From contig NZ_FNNV01000010.1 of NCBI RefSeq assembly GCF_900106745.1, positions 124,001-188,000 on the forward strand: a stretch of 64,000 nucleotides of DNA, read 5' to 3'. The position numbers and the translations under genes were made by a program. Below the pieces are notes generated by a model, which had not been told where the DNA came from, ran no database searches, and saw only the letters and a program-made list of their open reading frames with translations. This DNA is from Paenibacillus sp. CF384 (GTDB taxonomy: Bacteria > Bacillota > Bacilli > Paenibacillales > Paenibacillaceae). Position 1 is the first letter of the stretch, and every line of letters starts with the position of its first letter. Below, one piece after another: positions 9,070-17,645 of this stretch.

Positions 9070-9252
9070 TAACGGTTGCCAGAGCGGCTATTTTATGAAA
9101 ATTCGCCTTTTTGAAATTCTAACGGTTGCGACAGAGGTTATTTGAGCCAAATTGGTCGATTACTAGTGAAAAACATTCAAATAAGTTCGCTGGCAACCGT
9201 TAGAAAATAAAATGGGTAAAATCATGCCAAATAGCCGCTCCCACAACCGTTA
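9070..9252. repeat. 183-bp four-arm repeat element, copy A
   Basis: The region between the qoxD terminator and 9345 holds no gene. It contains four copies of a roughly 26-bp unit (TAACG ... GAGG ... TTATTTG). Forward copies begin at 9070 and 9120, and inverted copies end at 9202 and 9252. Outer arms 1 and 4 are identical over 24 bases except for three central positions, so the element can fold into nested stems. This copy uses TAACGGTTG where copies B and C use TAACGAACC. Spacings are 50, 83 and 50 bp, the same as in the other two copies. Confidence 0.9.
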
Positions 9253-9344
9253 GATTTGGGAATGCGCAACACAGCATACGCTTCGTCGGCGGATCCTCTC
9301 GGATTCATTTTATAGTTCAGATCTTGCTACCGGCTTTCTCGAAG

Positions 9345-10634
9345 CTAACTCGAGCTCGACTGTGGAGATGCCACAGTTACATTTACACTCCGCGTGCCTC
9401 CATCCCATACGACCGGCATGCCAAATGCGGCTGTTACAGCGCGAATCGGCACATACGCTCTGCCGTTATGGATAATCGGCTGTAGTTCAGCGGCAGCCTT
9501 TTCCTCATCGATCCACAGCTGCGGGCTGCCGTCGGAAGATGCGCTCACCGTCGATTGCTTCGTGCGGATCAGAACGCTCTTCGTCACAGCGTCCCAAACG
9601 ACGTTTTCGTTCGACAATGCAGCGATGGCGCGTACAGGCACAAGCGCGTGCCCGCCTACGAACAGAGGCATAAACGACGGATCCGCTGCAGGCACTCCGT
9701 TAACCGAGAGAAAGCCTTTACTGGCCGGATGGAGCTTAATTGCGGAGGTTGATCCTCCTGTTATCGATCCGCTTCCCACTGAAGCCTCGATGGATATAAC
9801 GCCGTCCCCCGGAAGCAGCCGCTGTAACGTACCATCGAACGCTTCACCGTAAGCCGGCATCGTAAACGAAACGTCGTATCGGCCAAACTTATGCGCGCCC
9901 GAATAGAGCAGCAATGACGATTTGGACGGAAAATGAACACCTTTAGCCGATAGAACCGAGCTGCGGTTGTTCAGCGTGGTCGTCCAGAAAATTTGGATCT
10001 CGAACGATTCAAAAGCCACGTTGTTGCCTCTGACATGCAGCGGTTCATTGAAATGTACCGAATTTCCTACAGCAGCTGAATGCTCAGGCAGCACTTCCAA
10101 ACCCATATATTCGGCATAGGACTTGGCATCGTTCAGAACCAGCCGCTGTTTTCCTTGATCCACGGCTAATTTACCATCCCAAATTTCATAAATAGTCATG
10201 TAACTGCCATCCGTAAATTGGATATCCATTTGATTCCTGAAATTATGTTCACCAACCTCGGGTGCCGGCACCGCTTCTGCCTTGCCTTTAGTCGCTATTC
10301 GCTGCAAAATGCTGCAAACCACAGTTATCGACTTTTGATCCTCTTGGCGAGCTCCGAACAATGGGATATAACTGTTATCTCCCAGGCTCGGATAGACTTG
10401 CTTTATCATTCCCGGCTTGCAGTCTGCGGCAATCGTGGCCAAACTGCCGCTGTCCGGCTGCTTTGCTTGCGCGTCAGCCGCTGCATGAACTACGTCGTCT
10501 CCTGCCACAAACGCAGGAAGCGCCAATAACGCAAAGAGCGCCGCACCAAGCATTACTGTTCGCCATCTAGCAACTAGCCACGTTGCACTCCCATGCCTAA
10601 CTTCATATCGTATCGTTTGCATAAACCGTGTCAT
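9345..10634 (-). CDS. secreted protein with C-terminal copper-amine-oxidase N-terminal-type (stalk) repeats
   Basis: A 429-residue exported protein. A long basic N-terminus leads to a signal-type hydrophobic helix (about 28-48, AXA-like site near HAAA). The middle part (about 60-290) has no family I recognise. The C-terminal part (about 300-420) has two related units with the pattern 'LVPVRAIAALSNENVVWDAVTKSVLI' and 'YVPIRAVTAAFGMPVVWDGGTRSVNV', in other words the stalk domain common on surface proteins of Paenibacillus. It likely binds the cell wall or acts in envelope upkeep. The start follows GAGGAGGT. The element at 10761-10943 lies upstream. No copper oxidase catalytic domain is present. 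Confidence 0.75.
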   Translation of the reverse strand: MTRFMQTIRYEVRHGSATWLVARWRTVMLGAALFALLALPAFVAGDDVVHAAADAQAKQPDSGSLATIAADCKPGMIKQVYPSLGDNSYIPLFGARQEDQKSITVVCSILQRIATKGKAEAVPAPEVGEHNFRNQMDIQFTDGSYMTIYEIWDGKLAVDQGKQRLVLNDAKSYAEYMGLEVLPEHSAAVGNSVHFNEPLHVRGNNVAFESFEIQIFWTTTLNNRSSVLSAKGVHFPSKSSLLLYSGAHKFGRYDVSFTMPAYGEAFDGTLQRLLPGDGVISIEASVGSGSITGGSTSAIKLHPASKGFLSVNGVPAADPSFMPLFVGGHALVPVRAIAALSNENVVWDAVTKSVLIRTKQSTVSASSDGSPQLWIDEEKAAAELQPIIHNGRAYVPIRAVTAAFGMPVVWDGGTRSVNVTVASPQSSSS

Positions 10635-10760
10635 GTTCGACCTCCTCAGCTAGCTCTGCGTACAATGATCTCCATCCTCCTATGACGATTCCAGCTGCGA
10701 AAAGTTGCGCGAAGTTCCAAACAAGGTATAATTTGGCTAGGATTTTTGGTTCTGAAATTC

Positions 10761-10943
10761 TAACGAACCGCAGAGGTCTTATTTGACCGCATTTTCCGGG
10801 TTCAAAATTCTAACGAACCGTGGAGGTCTTATTCGGGGATAATCGACACCATTTTGCCCAGAAAACGTCAAATAGCGGCTCTACGATTCGTTAGAATTTT
10901 TTCCGAACTATTTTGGGGCAAATAAGCCCCGTACGGTTCGTTA
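10761..10943. repeat. 183-bp four-arm repeat element, copy B
   Basis: Four copies of the TAACGAACCG ... GAGG ... TTATTTG unit. Forward copies begin at 10761 and 10811; inverted copies end at 10893 and 10943. The spacings are 50, 83 and 50 bp, exactly as in copies A and C, although the DNA between units differs. It lies between the start of the stalk-repeat gene and the heptamer tract at 10951. The whole stretch 10635-11189 holds no gene. Confidence 0.9.
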
Positions 10944-10950
10944 GAGCAAT

Positions 10951-11185
10951 TTGGTGGTTGGCGGGTTGGCGGGGTTGGCGATTGCTGGGTTGGTGGGCAG
11001 GCAGTTGGCGATTGCTGGTTGGTGGGTTAATAGGCAGGCAGGGGTTCGGGGTTCGGGGTTCGGGGTTCGGGGTTCGAGGTTCGAGGTTCGAGATTCGAGA
11101 TTCGAGATTCGAGATTCGAGATTCTAGGTTCGAGATTCTAGGTTCGAGGTTGGTGGCTTGGTGGGTTGGTGGCTTGGTGGGTTGG
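10951..11185. repeat. degenerate heptamer tract (GGGTTCG/AGATTCG type)
   Basis: Simple-sequence DNA made of drifting 7-8 base units. It starts with TTGGCGG/TTGGTGG-like units, passes through about five GGGTTCG units (from 11042), then GAGGTTC and AGATTCG units, and ends with CTTGGTGG/GTTGGTGG units. The G-rich strand is plus throughout. It begins 8 bp after repeat element B and ends 5 bp before a terminator. The open frame across it (10913-11278) is an artefact of the repeat. Confidence 0.85.
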
Positions 11186-11189
11186 AAAC

Positions 11190-11219
11190 AAAAAAAAGCT
11201 GACCCCGCAAGGTCAGCTT
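11190..11219 (-). terminator. terminator of the nine-gene carbohydrate operon
   Basis: A 9-bp perfect stem AAGCTGACC/GGTCAGCTT with a 6-base loop and a T run of about eight on the minus strand, 17 bp after the last permease gene. Confidence 0.92.
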
Positions 11220-11235
11220 CCCATAACCACCAAAT

Positions 11236-12309
11236 CTACTCCACGATCCCCGTTCGCTCAATCCCCTCGACAAAATAGCGCTGCGCTAAAGCGTACAGCA
11301 GCAGCGGCGGCAAGATGACGAGAAATGCCGCTGCCATCATCTGCGTCTCAATGAGATCAAACGGCACCAACGCATTCCCGGCGATCGTCTGCAGGTTCGT
11401 CGGCATCTGCGCCATCTGATTGCCCATCATGATGAAGCTGACATCCTTCAAGTACATCGATGGCTCGAACGTGTCGTTCCAATGCCACACGAAGGAGAAC
11501 AATCCGACGACGAGCATGGCAGGACGCGAGAGCGGAAGCATGATTCGGTAGAAGGTCCGAAATGCGCCAGATCCGTCCATACGCGCACTCTCTTCCAATT
11601 CCTTCGGAAACGTAGCGAAGAACTGCCGGAAGATCATGATGAACAGCGCGCCTTTCAGCCCTTGCCCGAACAATGCAGGGATCAAGAAAGGCAGAGGCGT
11701 ATTCAACCAGCCCAGCCTAGCATAGAGCACATATACAGGGATAAACATCGTCTGGATCGGAATGAGGAATGTGAGCAGAACGATGGCAAACCAGAAGTTC
11801 TTGAACGGAATGTACAGTCTGGCAAAAGCATACCCCGTCAGCGCGCAGGATACAGTCTGGAACAGCGCCGCCAATATGGCAATTAAAGCGGTTTGCCACA
11901 GTGCCTGCACATATTTGAGCCCACGCATAGCAACCTCATAATTATCCCAGTCCAGCACGCGCGGGAAGAAGTTCACCGTAGGATCAAGCAGATCCGATTG
12001 CGTCTTGAGCGAGGTCGAGATCATGTAGAATACGGGCTGCAAATAAATGACCGCGACGCTCGTTAAGATGATGTACAGCAAGCACTTGAATATGACCCCG
12101 TCGGTCAATTGCCTCCCGAGGATAAAGACGCGCAGCCTCTCCAGCTTGTGCTCACGCTTCAAGTAACGGCGCCCTCGCCCCGCCAATGGCGTGAACAGGT
12201 CCGAGAGCTGAGCCTGCAGCTTCTCCAGCACAGCTATAGTGCCTTTCGGATTCGTCGAGGAGCCTTCGGGATTCGGAGCGCTATTCGGATTCGGCATCTT
12301 CGTCGTCAC
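11236..12309 (-). CDS. carbohydrate ABC transporter permease (MalG type), last gene of operon
   Basis: A MalG/AraQ-type inner membrane permease of 357 residues, longer than usual because of an N-terminal cytoplasmic extension of about 80 residues rich in Asn, Pro and Ser, then Arg and Lys. Six helices follow. The ATPase-docking EAA loop reads EESARMDGSGAFRTFYRIMLP. The GTG start overlaps the stop of the preceding permease by four bases (GTGA), indicating coupling. With 12306-13241 it forms the second permease pair of the operon. The only ATPase in the operon is at 22440-23558, so both pairs may share it. Confidence 0.88.
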   Translation of the reverse strand: MTTKMPNPNSAPNPEGSSTNPKGTIAVLEKLQAQLSDLFTPLAGRGRRYLKREHKLERLRVFILGRQLTDGVIFKCLLYIILTSVAVIYLQPVFYMISTSLKTQSDLLDPTVNFFPRVLDWDNYEVAMRGLKYVQALWQTALIAILAALFQTVSCALTGYAFARLYIPFKNFWFAIVLLTFLIPIQTMFIPVYVLYARLGWLNTPLPFLIPALFGQGLKGALFIMIFRQFFATFPKELEESARMDGSGAFRTFYRIMLPLSRPAMLVVGLFSFVWHWNDTFEPSMYLKDVSFIMMGNQMAQMPTNLQTIAGNALVPFDLIETQMMAAAFLVILPPLLLYALAQRYFVEGIERTGIVE

Positions 12310-13241
12310 CTTCTTCCTTTATTCTGAAGTTTCGCAGCGAGCAGCACCAAGACAATCGGAATCAAGATAATGACGCTGTACAACCAGCCCAGCGCACTGG
12401 CATACCCGAAACCGGTTTCCGGGTCCGCCATATTCGTCGAGATAAACTTTAGAATAGGATTAAACGGACTCGCCGTCTGATCCACCAGCGTATAGACCAA
12501 ATTGAGAAACAGGAAAGGCACCGTGGAGGGAAAAGTGATTTTCCAGAACGATTCCCACGGTGTAACACCATCGATGCGGGCTGCTTCATAAACCGAAGCC
12601 GGAATGGTCTGAAACGCCGCCAGAAACAAAATAATTTGAATACCCGAAAACCATAAAATAATAACGAACTTCCCGATCAGCTCGACCAGCACCTCCGCAA
12701 TATTGACCGGCAGCACCTCGTACAGCATATCCGCGATATGATACTGATCGGCGAATGGGAGCTTCGCCTGTCCTTGATCGAACAGCGCCGTAAGCACCTG
12801 ACCTGTTGCGAAGATGACCGGCAGGAAGAACAACGTCCGAAAGAACATGCGTCCTCGAAACTGCTGATTGAGCATAATCGCGATCAATAGCGCGAAGATA
12901 ACCGTAATGGGAACGGTCAAAAACATTTCGCGTACGAACAGAAACATATCAACCGGAAACTCATTGTCGTAAATAAAGGCATATTTGAAGTTATCCCAGC
13001 CGATAAAATCATACTGCAGCCCGCTTCCGTCCGTCGCCACGCTCACTTTCGTAAAGCTCATGTAAAGAGAATTGCCCAGCGGATAAAGCATGAAGACCGC
13101 GGTGCCGATCAGCCAAGGCAGCAGAAACAAATACCCTTCCAGCGCCAGCTTCAGCTTACGAATTCGGTTATGGCGGGCATGCTCCTTGCGATGGAGCGAT
13201 TCAACCGGCAATACGGCTTCCCTAGAGACGTTACCGTTCAC
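12306..13241 (-). CDS. carbohydrate ABC transporter permease (MalF/UgpA type)
   Basis: A 311-residue permease with six membrane helices and the EAA loop 'VYEAARIDGVTPWESFWKITFP' before the last helices. It is the MalF-like partner of the gene at 11236-12309. It starts with GTG behind AGGGGAGGTG and overlaps the DUF5696 gene by four bases (GTGA). Substrate unknown, probably an oligosaccharide or glycan fragment given the island's rhamnosidase. Confidence 0.88.
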   Translation of the reverse strand: MNGNVSREAVLPVESLHRKEHARHNRIRKLKLALEGYLFLLPWLIGTAVFMLYPLGNSLYMSFTKVSVATDGSGLQYDFIGWDNFKYAFIYDNEFPVDMFLFVREMFLTVPITVIFALLIAIMLNQQFRGRMFFRTLFFLPVIFATGQVLTALFDQGQAKLPFADQYHIADMLYEVLPVNIAEVLVELIGKFVIILWFSGIQIILFLAAFQTIPASVYEAARIDGVTPWESFWKITFPSTVPFLFLNLVYTLVDQTASPFNPILKFISTNMADPETGFGYASALGWLYSVIILIPIVLVLLAAKLQNKGRR

Positions 13242-15541
13242 TTGCCCACCTCCCCTCTCACAACTGCATAATTGTCAGCCTCCACTGTTACTCCATCCAC
13301 CGAAGCGTAGGCTTTATCGTTATAGTTCACGATGATCCGCGTCCCATTCTCATACGAGGTCTCGAACACGCCGTCCGCCAGCTTGACATGACCGTCCATA
13401 TAAGAATTCCAAACGCCTTCACCGGTTGCTGCAAAAGCTTTATATTCTGAGATAATCTGCGATTTCACCAGTTGATATTGCCCGCTCACATAACCGGAAT
13501 AGGTCGTGCGGCTGAGATCCCGAATATCGCCGGATGCAACAACGTAATAAGGCAGCGCCCCATATTCCAGCTCGCGCAGAAACTCCGTTCCGGGGTCCGT
13601 TCGCAGCGTGCCTGAACCGGACGTATACGCTACGAGTCCGTGCAGCGCCATCGGATAGAAGGGAACACGCTCATCGATCGCCAGATCGTAGTTGTAATCG
13701 AGCGGCAAGTTATAGAACATATCCGCGTGGCCGATGGAGAATGCATACGGGTTCGACGTACCGGCCCATCCCAGCTTGCTTCGCAGCAGATCCAGCGTTT
13801 GATTCGTCAGCGCCGCCGTCTCCGTGCGGTTCGAGGTGCGTCCGGGCGTGTAGTCGCTGAACAAGCCGTCGCCGTATTCATCCATTAATGCGACGCCGCC
13901 AACTGACAGCGCTTGCCAATCCTTGATCACACCGGGCAAATAATCTTCAAACACCTTCCAAGGATTAATCGTGTAATAGTAGAGCGCTTGATTATAGAAA
14001 TCGCCATTCTGATAAAATTTAACGACCTTCCCCGAAATCTGGCGCACGCCATCCTTCTTCGGCGAGAAGCCGCTGCCAAAGGAATCGACGCCGATCTTCA
14101 GATCGTCATTAAGCACGAGGGGGATGCCCTTCTCCTTCAGATGTTTCTGCAAGGCGAGGAAGGCGGATTTGCCGCCAAGCTTGCCCCCGATCGGGAACCG
14201 ATCCGGAATGGAGCCGGCGAAGCCGCCCTTCTGCCATCCCCGCAAATTCACCCGCAGGCTGTGAATGCCTTCCGCATACAGGTCATCGACAATTGCTCGC
14301 ACCTCGTCGAACGTGCTGACGACAACGACGCTCGCCCCAAGCGGCGTCGGCTGCTCGCTTGCCGCCATGATGAAATCCAGCGTAAGCGGTGGGTCGCCCG
14401 CAGCGTTGCCGGCAGACAGCTTACGGGTATCCGCCAAGTAAGCACGGTACCGCTTCGCCATTCCCACGTAATCGGATGCATCCTTCTCCAAGAACAGATA
14501 ACGCATCGTGAACGAGGACACGTTGAGCGCCTTCTCGTACACGCTGTTCACATTGTTCGGATCGAGCCCTTTTTGCAGAAAATAATTGTTGCGGTACTTG
14601 AACTTGGCATACACGTTGTTGAAGCTCGTCTTGAGCTGGGACGGCATGGCGACAATGTTGGCCGCAGCTTCCCCTTGCTCGATAACGGAGATAAACCCTT
14701 GGTCTCCGCGCTTCATCCCGAACACCGGATAGTTGATGCTCTCTCTGAAATAGGAATTATCCACCGATGGAATCGACCAATCGCGGCCATAGACCGGGTA
14801 GTCATAAGGCAAGGTCAGTGCCGCCCTCTTCTTCCCGAACGTGATGAGACCGCCCGGCCCATCCGGCACGAACAAGTAGCCTTGCCCATCATCCAGCGCC
14901 GCACCGAAGAACGGAAGCACGGATAAGCTGACCACCTGGAACTGCGCCCCTTCGGTGACTCCCTCCTGCGGCAAATGAACGACGAAGCCATCCTGCTCCA
15001 TGACATATTCGAGATAGACCGAAATGCCGAGCTGCTTCATCTCATATCGAACGCCGACTCCGTTCTGAATCGGCTTCCACGAGATCGCAGCCTCAGAGTC
15101 AATCGTATTGGCGGTTTCCTCTGCTTTCGTATCCAGATTGTAGTAATTGACCAGAATCGGCGAAGCCGCATTCTTCTTCCATTGCCCTTTAGTCGGATCC
15201 TGCTCTTGATCTTCCTTAGACGGATTGCTCAGCCACATATCGCCTGCCGCTGTCTTCACGGCAATTTGACCTGTAGCCGGATCTAGCCACAGACTGCCTG
15301 CTTGCTGCTCGCTCATTCGGTACCATGTCGCTCCGCCATAGCTCATCTGCTCCGTCTTCGGTGCATCTGCAGACATCGACAGTTTCGTCATATATGCGGC
15401 TGCATCTTCCATGGAATAGTTGGAAATAGACGTAACCGTAGGTGCCTCATGGCGATACATCCAGAGCAGTGCAAGCGCGATGACGGCCAGCACGATTAGA
15501 CGATTTCTTAGCTTGCGAACCCAAGGTTTCTTAAGCCACAC
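13238..15541 (-). CDS. membrane-anchored DUF5696 protein, glycosidase-like
   Basis: A 767-residue protein anchored by one N-terminal helix (about 13-28), with the rest outside the cell. Residues about 60-330 look like a beta-rich domain. From about 340 a TIM-barrel-like region follows, with 'NLRGWQKGGF' near 432 and 'LMDEYGDGLFSDY' near 553-565, whose acidic residues would suit a glycoside hydrolase site. The match is to DUF5696 proteins of Paenibacillus; the enzymatic role is my inference. It starts at a GTG that overlaps the NHL/Yip1 gene by 11 bp and runs into the downstream permease, so it belongs to the transport operon and may cut or present the glycan at the surface. Confidence 0.8.
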   Translation of the reverse strand: MWLKKPWVRKLRNRLIVLAVIALALLWMYRHEAPTVTSISNYSMEDAAAYMTKLSMSADAPKTEQMSYGGATWYRMSEQQAGSLWLDPATGQIAVKTAAGDMWLSNPSKEDQEQDPTKGQWKKNAASPILVNYYNLDTKAEETANTIDSEAAISWKPIQNGVGVRYEMKQLGISVYLEYVMEQDGFVVHLPQEGVTEGAQFQVVSLSVLPFFGAALDDGQGYLFVPDGPGGLITFGKKRAALTLPYDYPVYGRDWSIPSVDNSYFRESINYPVFGMKRGDQGFISVIEQGEAAANIVAMPSQLKTSFNNVYAKFKYRNNYFLQKGLDPNNVNSVYEKALNVSSFTMRYLFLEKDASDYVGMAKRYRAYLADTRKLSAGNAAGDPPLTLDFIMAASEQPTPLGASVVVVSTFDEVRAIVDDLYAEGIHSLRVNLRGWQKGGFAGSIPDRFPIGGKLGGKSAFLALQKHLKEKGIPLVLNDDLKIGVDSFGSGFSPKKDGVRQISGKVVKFYQNGDFYNQALYYYTINPWKVFEDYLPGVIKDWQALSVGGVALMDEYGDGLFSDYTPGRTSNRTETAALTNQTLDLLRSKLGWAGTSNPYAFSIGHADMFYNLPLDYNYDLAIDERVPFYPMALHGLVAYTSGSGTLRTDPGTEFLRELEYGALPYYVVASGDIRDLSRTTYSGYVSGQYQLVKSQIISEYKAFAATGEGVWNSYMDGHVKLADGVFETSYENGTRIIVNYNDKAYASVDGVTVEADNYAVVRGEVGK

Positions 15542-17627
15542 GTTCCATCAGCTCCTCTCCCAGTGTTAGGAAGAAGTCGACCGACTGGTATACGAGACCG
15601 AACAGCACGAAGCCGAATATCCATAAGCAGGCCATCGTGAAGAGCGAAACCGTCGCCATCTTTATCGCTTCCTTCAGGTTGTAGTTATGCACGCACATGG
15701 TGCCGATAAAGAGCAGAATGAACATCCACGCATACATGCCGTTCACGATTAAGTTGTAGATAACCGATTCCTGAAGCGTCAGCACGCGGGAGATGAGCTG
15801 GGCCGGCAGATTGATGACCACGATCGGCATCAAGGCAAAGCTATTCACGATAAACACGTTCCGGAACGTCCCCTGCCCTTTCAAGACAGAGCCTGTTAAG
15901 TAACTTCCAATGACCCATATGAACCAAGGAAGGATGAAGTTCTGCACTTCCGTCCATAGATTGAGTTCCTGAAACCGCGTTTCGACGAAAATAAAATTAG
16001 CGATCGCTTTCCCGATCAGCGTAAAGCCGAAGCTTAAGATGACGATAATAAACGCTACCGTGAGCTTAATCTTCATCCCTTCACCAATCTCCGTCATGCC
16101 GTTCAAGGGATGACGCAGAATACGGAACGCTTGCAGGACGGACTCGCGCCAGCCGGACAAAGTCGACCGGTCCACACGGGCTGTTTTCTTCCGTTTAGGC
16201 GTATACCAACCAAGCTTCACGGCCAACCGTTTGCCACCGAATACGACAATGAGCAGTCCCACCAGAATACTCATACAGAGTGCGAAATATTTCATCAGCC
16301 AGTTCATGCGCACTTGCCAGAACGCTTCCGAATAGCCCTTCTGATCAAATGCCTTGGAGAAATAGTTCATCGCGCCTTTATAGTCGTTGTCATAGAAGTC
16401 AGCCTTCGCAATGCCCTGGTAAGAACGCTCGTAATTGGCATTGCGCAGCAGGATCTCCCGCCAAAGCGGCTCGCCCTTCTGATACTGGCCATCCGCGAAT
16501 AAGGTCACCGCCTCATGCACCTTCGTGCCGAATTCGGTTCGTTTGAACACCTGAATATCGCCAAGCTCCCCATCCGCCACAAGAATATTGCCGTTGGACT
16601 GCAGCCCGACGGCAGTCGCTCGCTTGAACAACCCAAGCCTTGCTTCTCCTGTTGACGCATTGCCGAACCGGAAGATCAGCCGGCCCTTTGAATCATATTG
16701 GAAGATCCGTCCGCGAGCCGCCTCAAGCACCGTAATAATGCCGTTCGCATCCACAGCGACACTTGTAAAAGACAGCTTGTTCGGAGGCACGAGCCAAGGC
16801 GCAAAATTCAAGTTGCCTAATAAATCGACGCCGCCGGAATTGAGCTGCCGCAGCTGACCTTCCCTCATATCGCGGTTAACCGTATAAATAAATCCATTCG
16901 CGTCCACCGTCATATCGGTAATCGCACCCGGCAGCAGCAGCTGTTCGCTCTTCAACTGTTCGTCGGTATAGAACTTGCGCTTCAATGTTTGGATCCAGTC
17001 CATCGGTACTTTGTTCGAGCCGAAGAAGCCCGCAAACTGACCGGTCGGCGTTAATTGCAGCAGCCCTTGATAACCGCCTTTATTGGCTACGTAGATATAT
17101 CCCCGCCGATCAAGCACCAGCTTTGCCGGTATGAAGGAATACGACTTGGACATCGCTGGGTCTTTGGGCTCGACGTATTCACGCAGGAACTTCGCATTGC
17201 GATCGAATACCGCAATGCGCCGGCTTCCCGTATCGGCAATATACACTTCGCCTTCCTTGCTGATAAACACGCCTTCCGGCTTGCGAAGTTGTTCCTTGGG
17301 ATTCGATACTTTCCCATCCTCCGACTTCGATACATCCGGAAATGTCCGCACCTGCTCACCTGTAGGCGACAGCTCCACTATGCGATCATTGCCTGTGTCT
17401 GCTACGAAGATCGCATCATCCTCGGCAATAAACAGATCCTCCGGGTCTTTGAAGCCGGTCCAAGCCTGAACAGGAACAAAGGCGTCAGGCGTCCAGATCC
17501 ACCGTCCGTTCGCATCGCTCGACAGTGTCCAGTAAGGAAGCGCGGCATTTGCCACCGATGGAAGTACAAGAAGGAAGAGACAGAATCCAAGAAGTAAGGC
17601 GTACATGGAACGTTTCCCGGCTTTCAC
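15531..17627 (-). CDS. NHL beta-propeller / TPR / Yip1 membrane protein
   Basis: A 698-residue protein with three parts. A signal peptide leads to an extracytoplasmic NHL-type propeller (about 60-350) with repeated 'GFKDPEDLFIAEDDAIFVADTGNDRIVEL'-like blades (quoted in fragments only: FIAEDDAIFVADTGN, FISKEGEVYIADTGS, LVADGELGDIQVF). A short TPR-like part (about 385-430) follows. Then come a helix near 445-465 and a C-terminal Yip1-type domain of five helices (about 520-690). The GTG start follows AAAGGGGG. The layout suggests a surface sensor or scaffold tied to the transporter. It sits between the two permease pairs of the operon. Function not established. Confidence 0.8.
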   Translation of the reverse strand: MKAGKRSMYALLLGFCLFLLVLPSVANAALPYWTLSSDANGRWIWTPDAFVPVQAWTGFKDPEDLFIAEDDAIFVADTGNDRIVELSPTGEQVRTFPDVSKSEDGKVSNPKEQLRKPEGVFISKEGEVYIADTGSRRIAVFDRNAKFLREYVEPKDPAMSKSYSFIPAKLVLDRRGYIYVANKGGYQGLLQLTPTGQFAGFFGSNKVPMDWIQTLKRKFYTDEQLKSEQLLLPGAITDMTVDANGFIYTVNRDMREGQLRQLNSGGVDLLGNLNFAPWLVPPNKLSFTSVAVDANGIITVLEAARGRIFQYDSKGRLIFRFGNASTGEARLGLFKRATAVGLQSNGNILVADGELGDIQVFKRTEFGTKVHEAVTLFADGQYQKGEPLWREILLRNANYERSYQGIAKADFYDNDYKGAMNYFSKAFDQKGYSEAFWQVRMNWLMKYFALCMSILVGLLIVVFGGKRLAVKLGWYTPKRKKTARVDRSTLSGWRESVLQAFRILRHPLNGMTEIGEGMKIKLTVAFIIVILSFGFTLIGKAIANFIFVETRFQELNLWTEVQNFILPWFIWVIGSYLTGSVLKGQGTFRNVFIVNSFALMPIVVINLPAQLISRVLTLQESVIYNLIVNGMYAWMFILLFIGTMCVHNYNLKEAIKMATVSLFTMACLWIFGFVLFGLVYQSVDFFLTLGEELMERVA

Positions 17628-17645
17628 ACTCTGGTCCCCCTTTCT

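Noticed and set aside
9070-9252. Insertion sequence or MITE ends
   Set aside because: The four-arm form has internal copies as well as outer ones, no clear target duplication was seen and no transposase is nearby. A non-autonomous element cannot be fully excluded.
9070-10943. CRISPR array
   Set aside because: The units are regularly spaced (50 bp) but occur only as pairs and in opposite directions, and no cas genes are present.
10913-11278. Open frame of 121 residues rich in Trp, Gly, Arg and Ser
   Set aside because: It runs through the heptamer tract and the terminator of another gene. The composition is that of the repeat.
13913-14926. Long open frame of 337 residues opposite the DUF5696 gene
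   Set aside because: It lies wholly antisense to a well-supported gene, has no family features and reflects codon bias of the real gene. The same holds for 23893-24567, 1305-2102, 29273-29941, 41128-41796 and 53051-53860.
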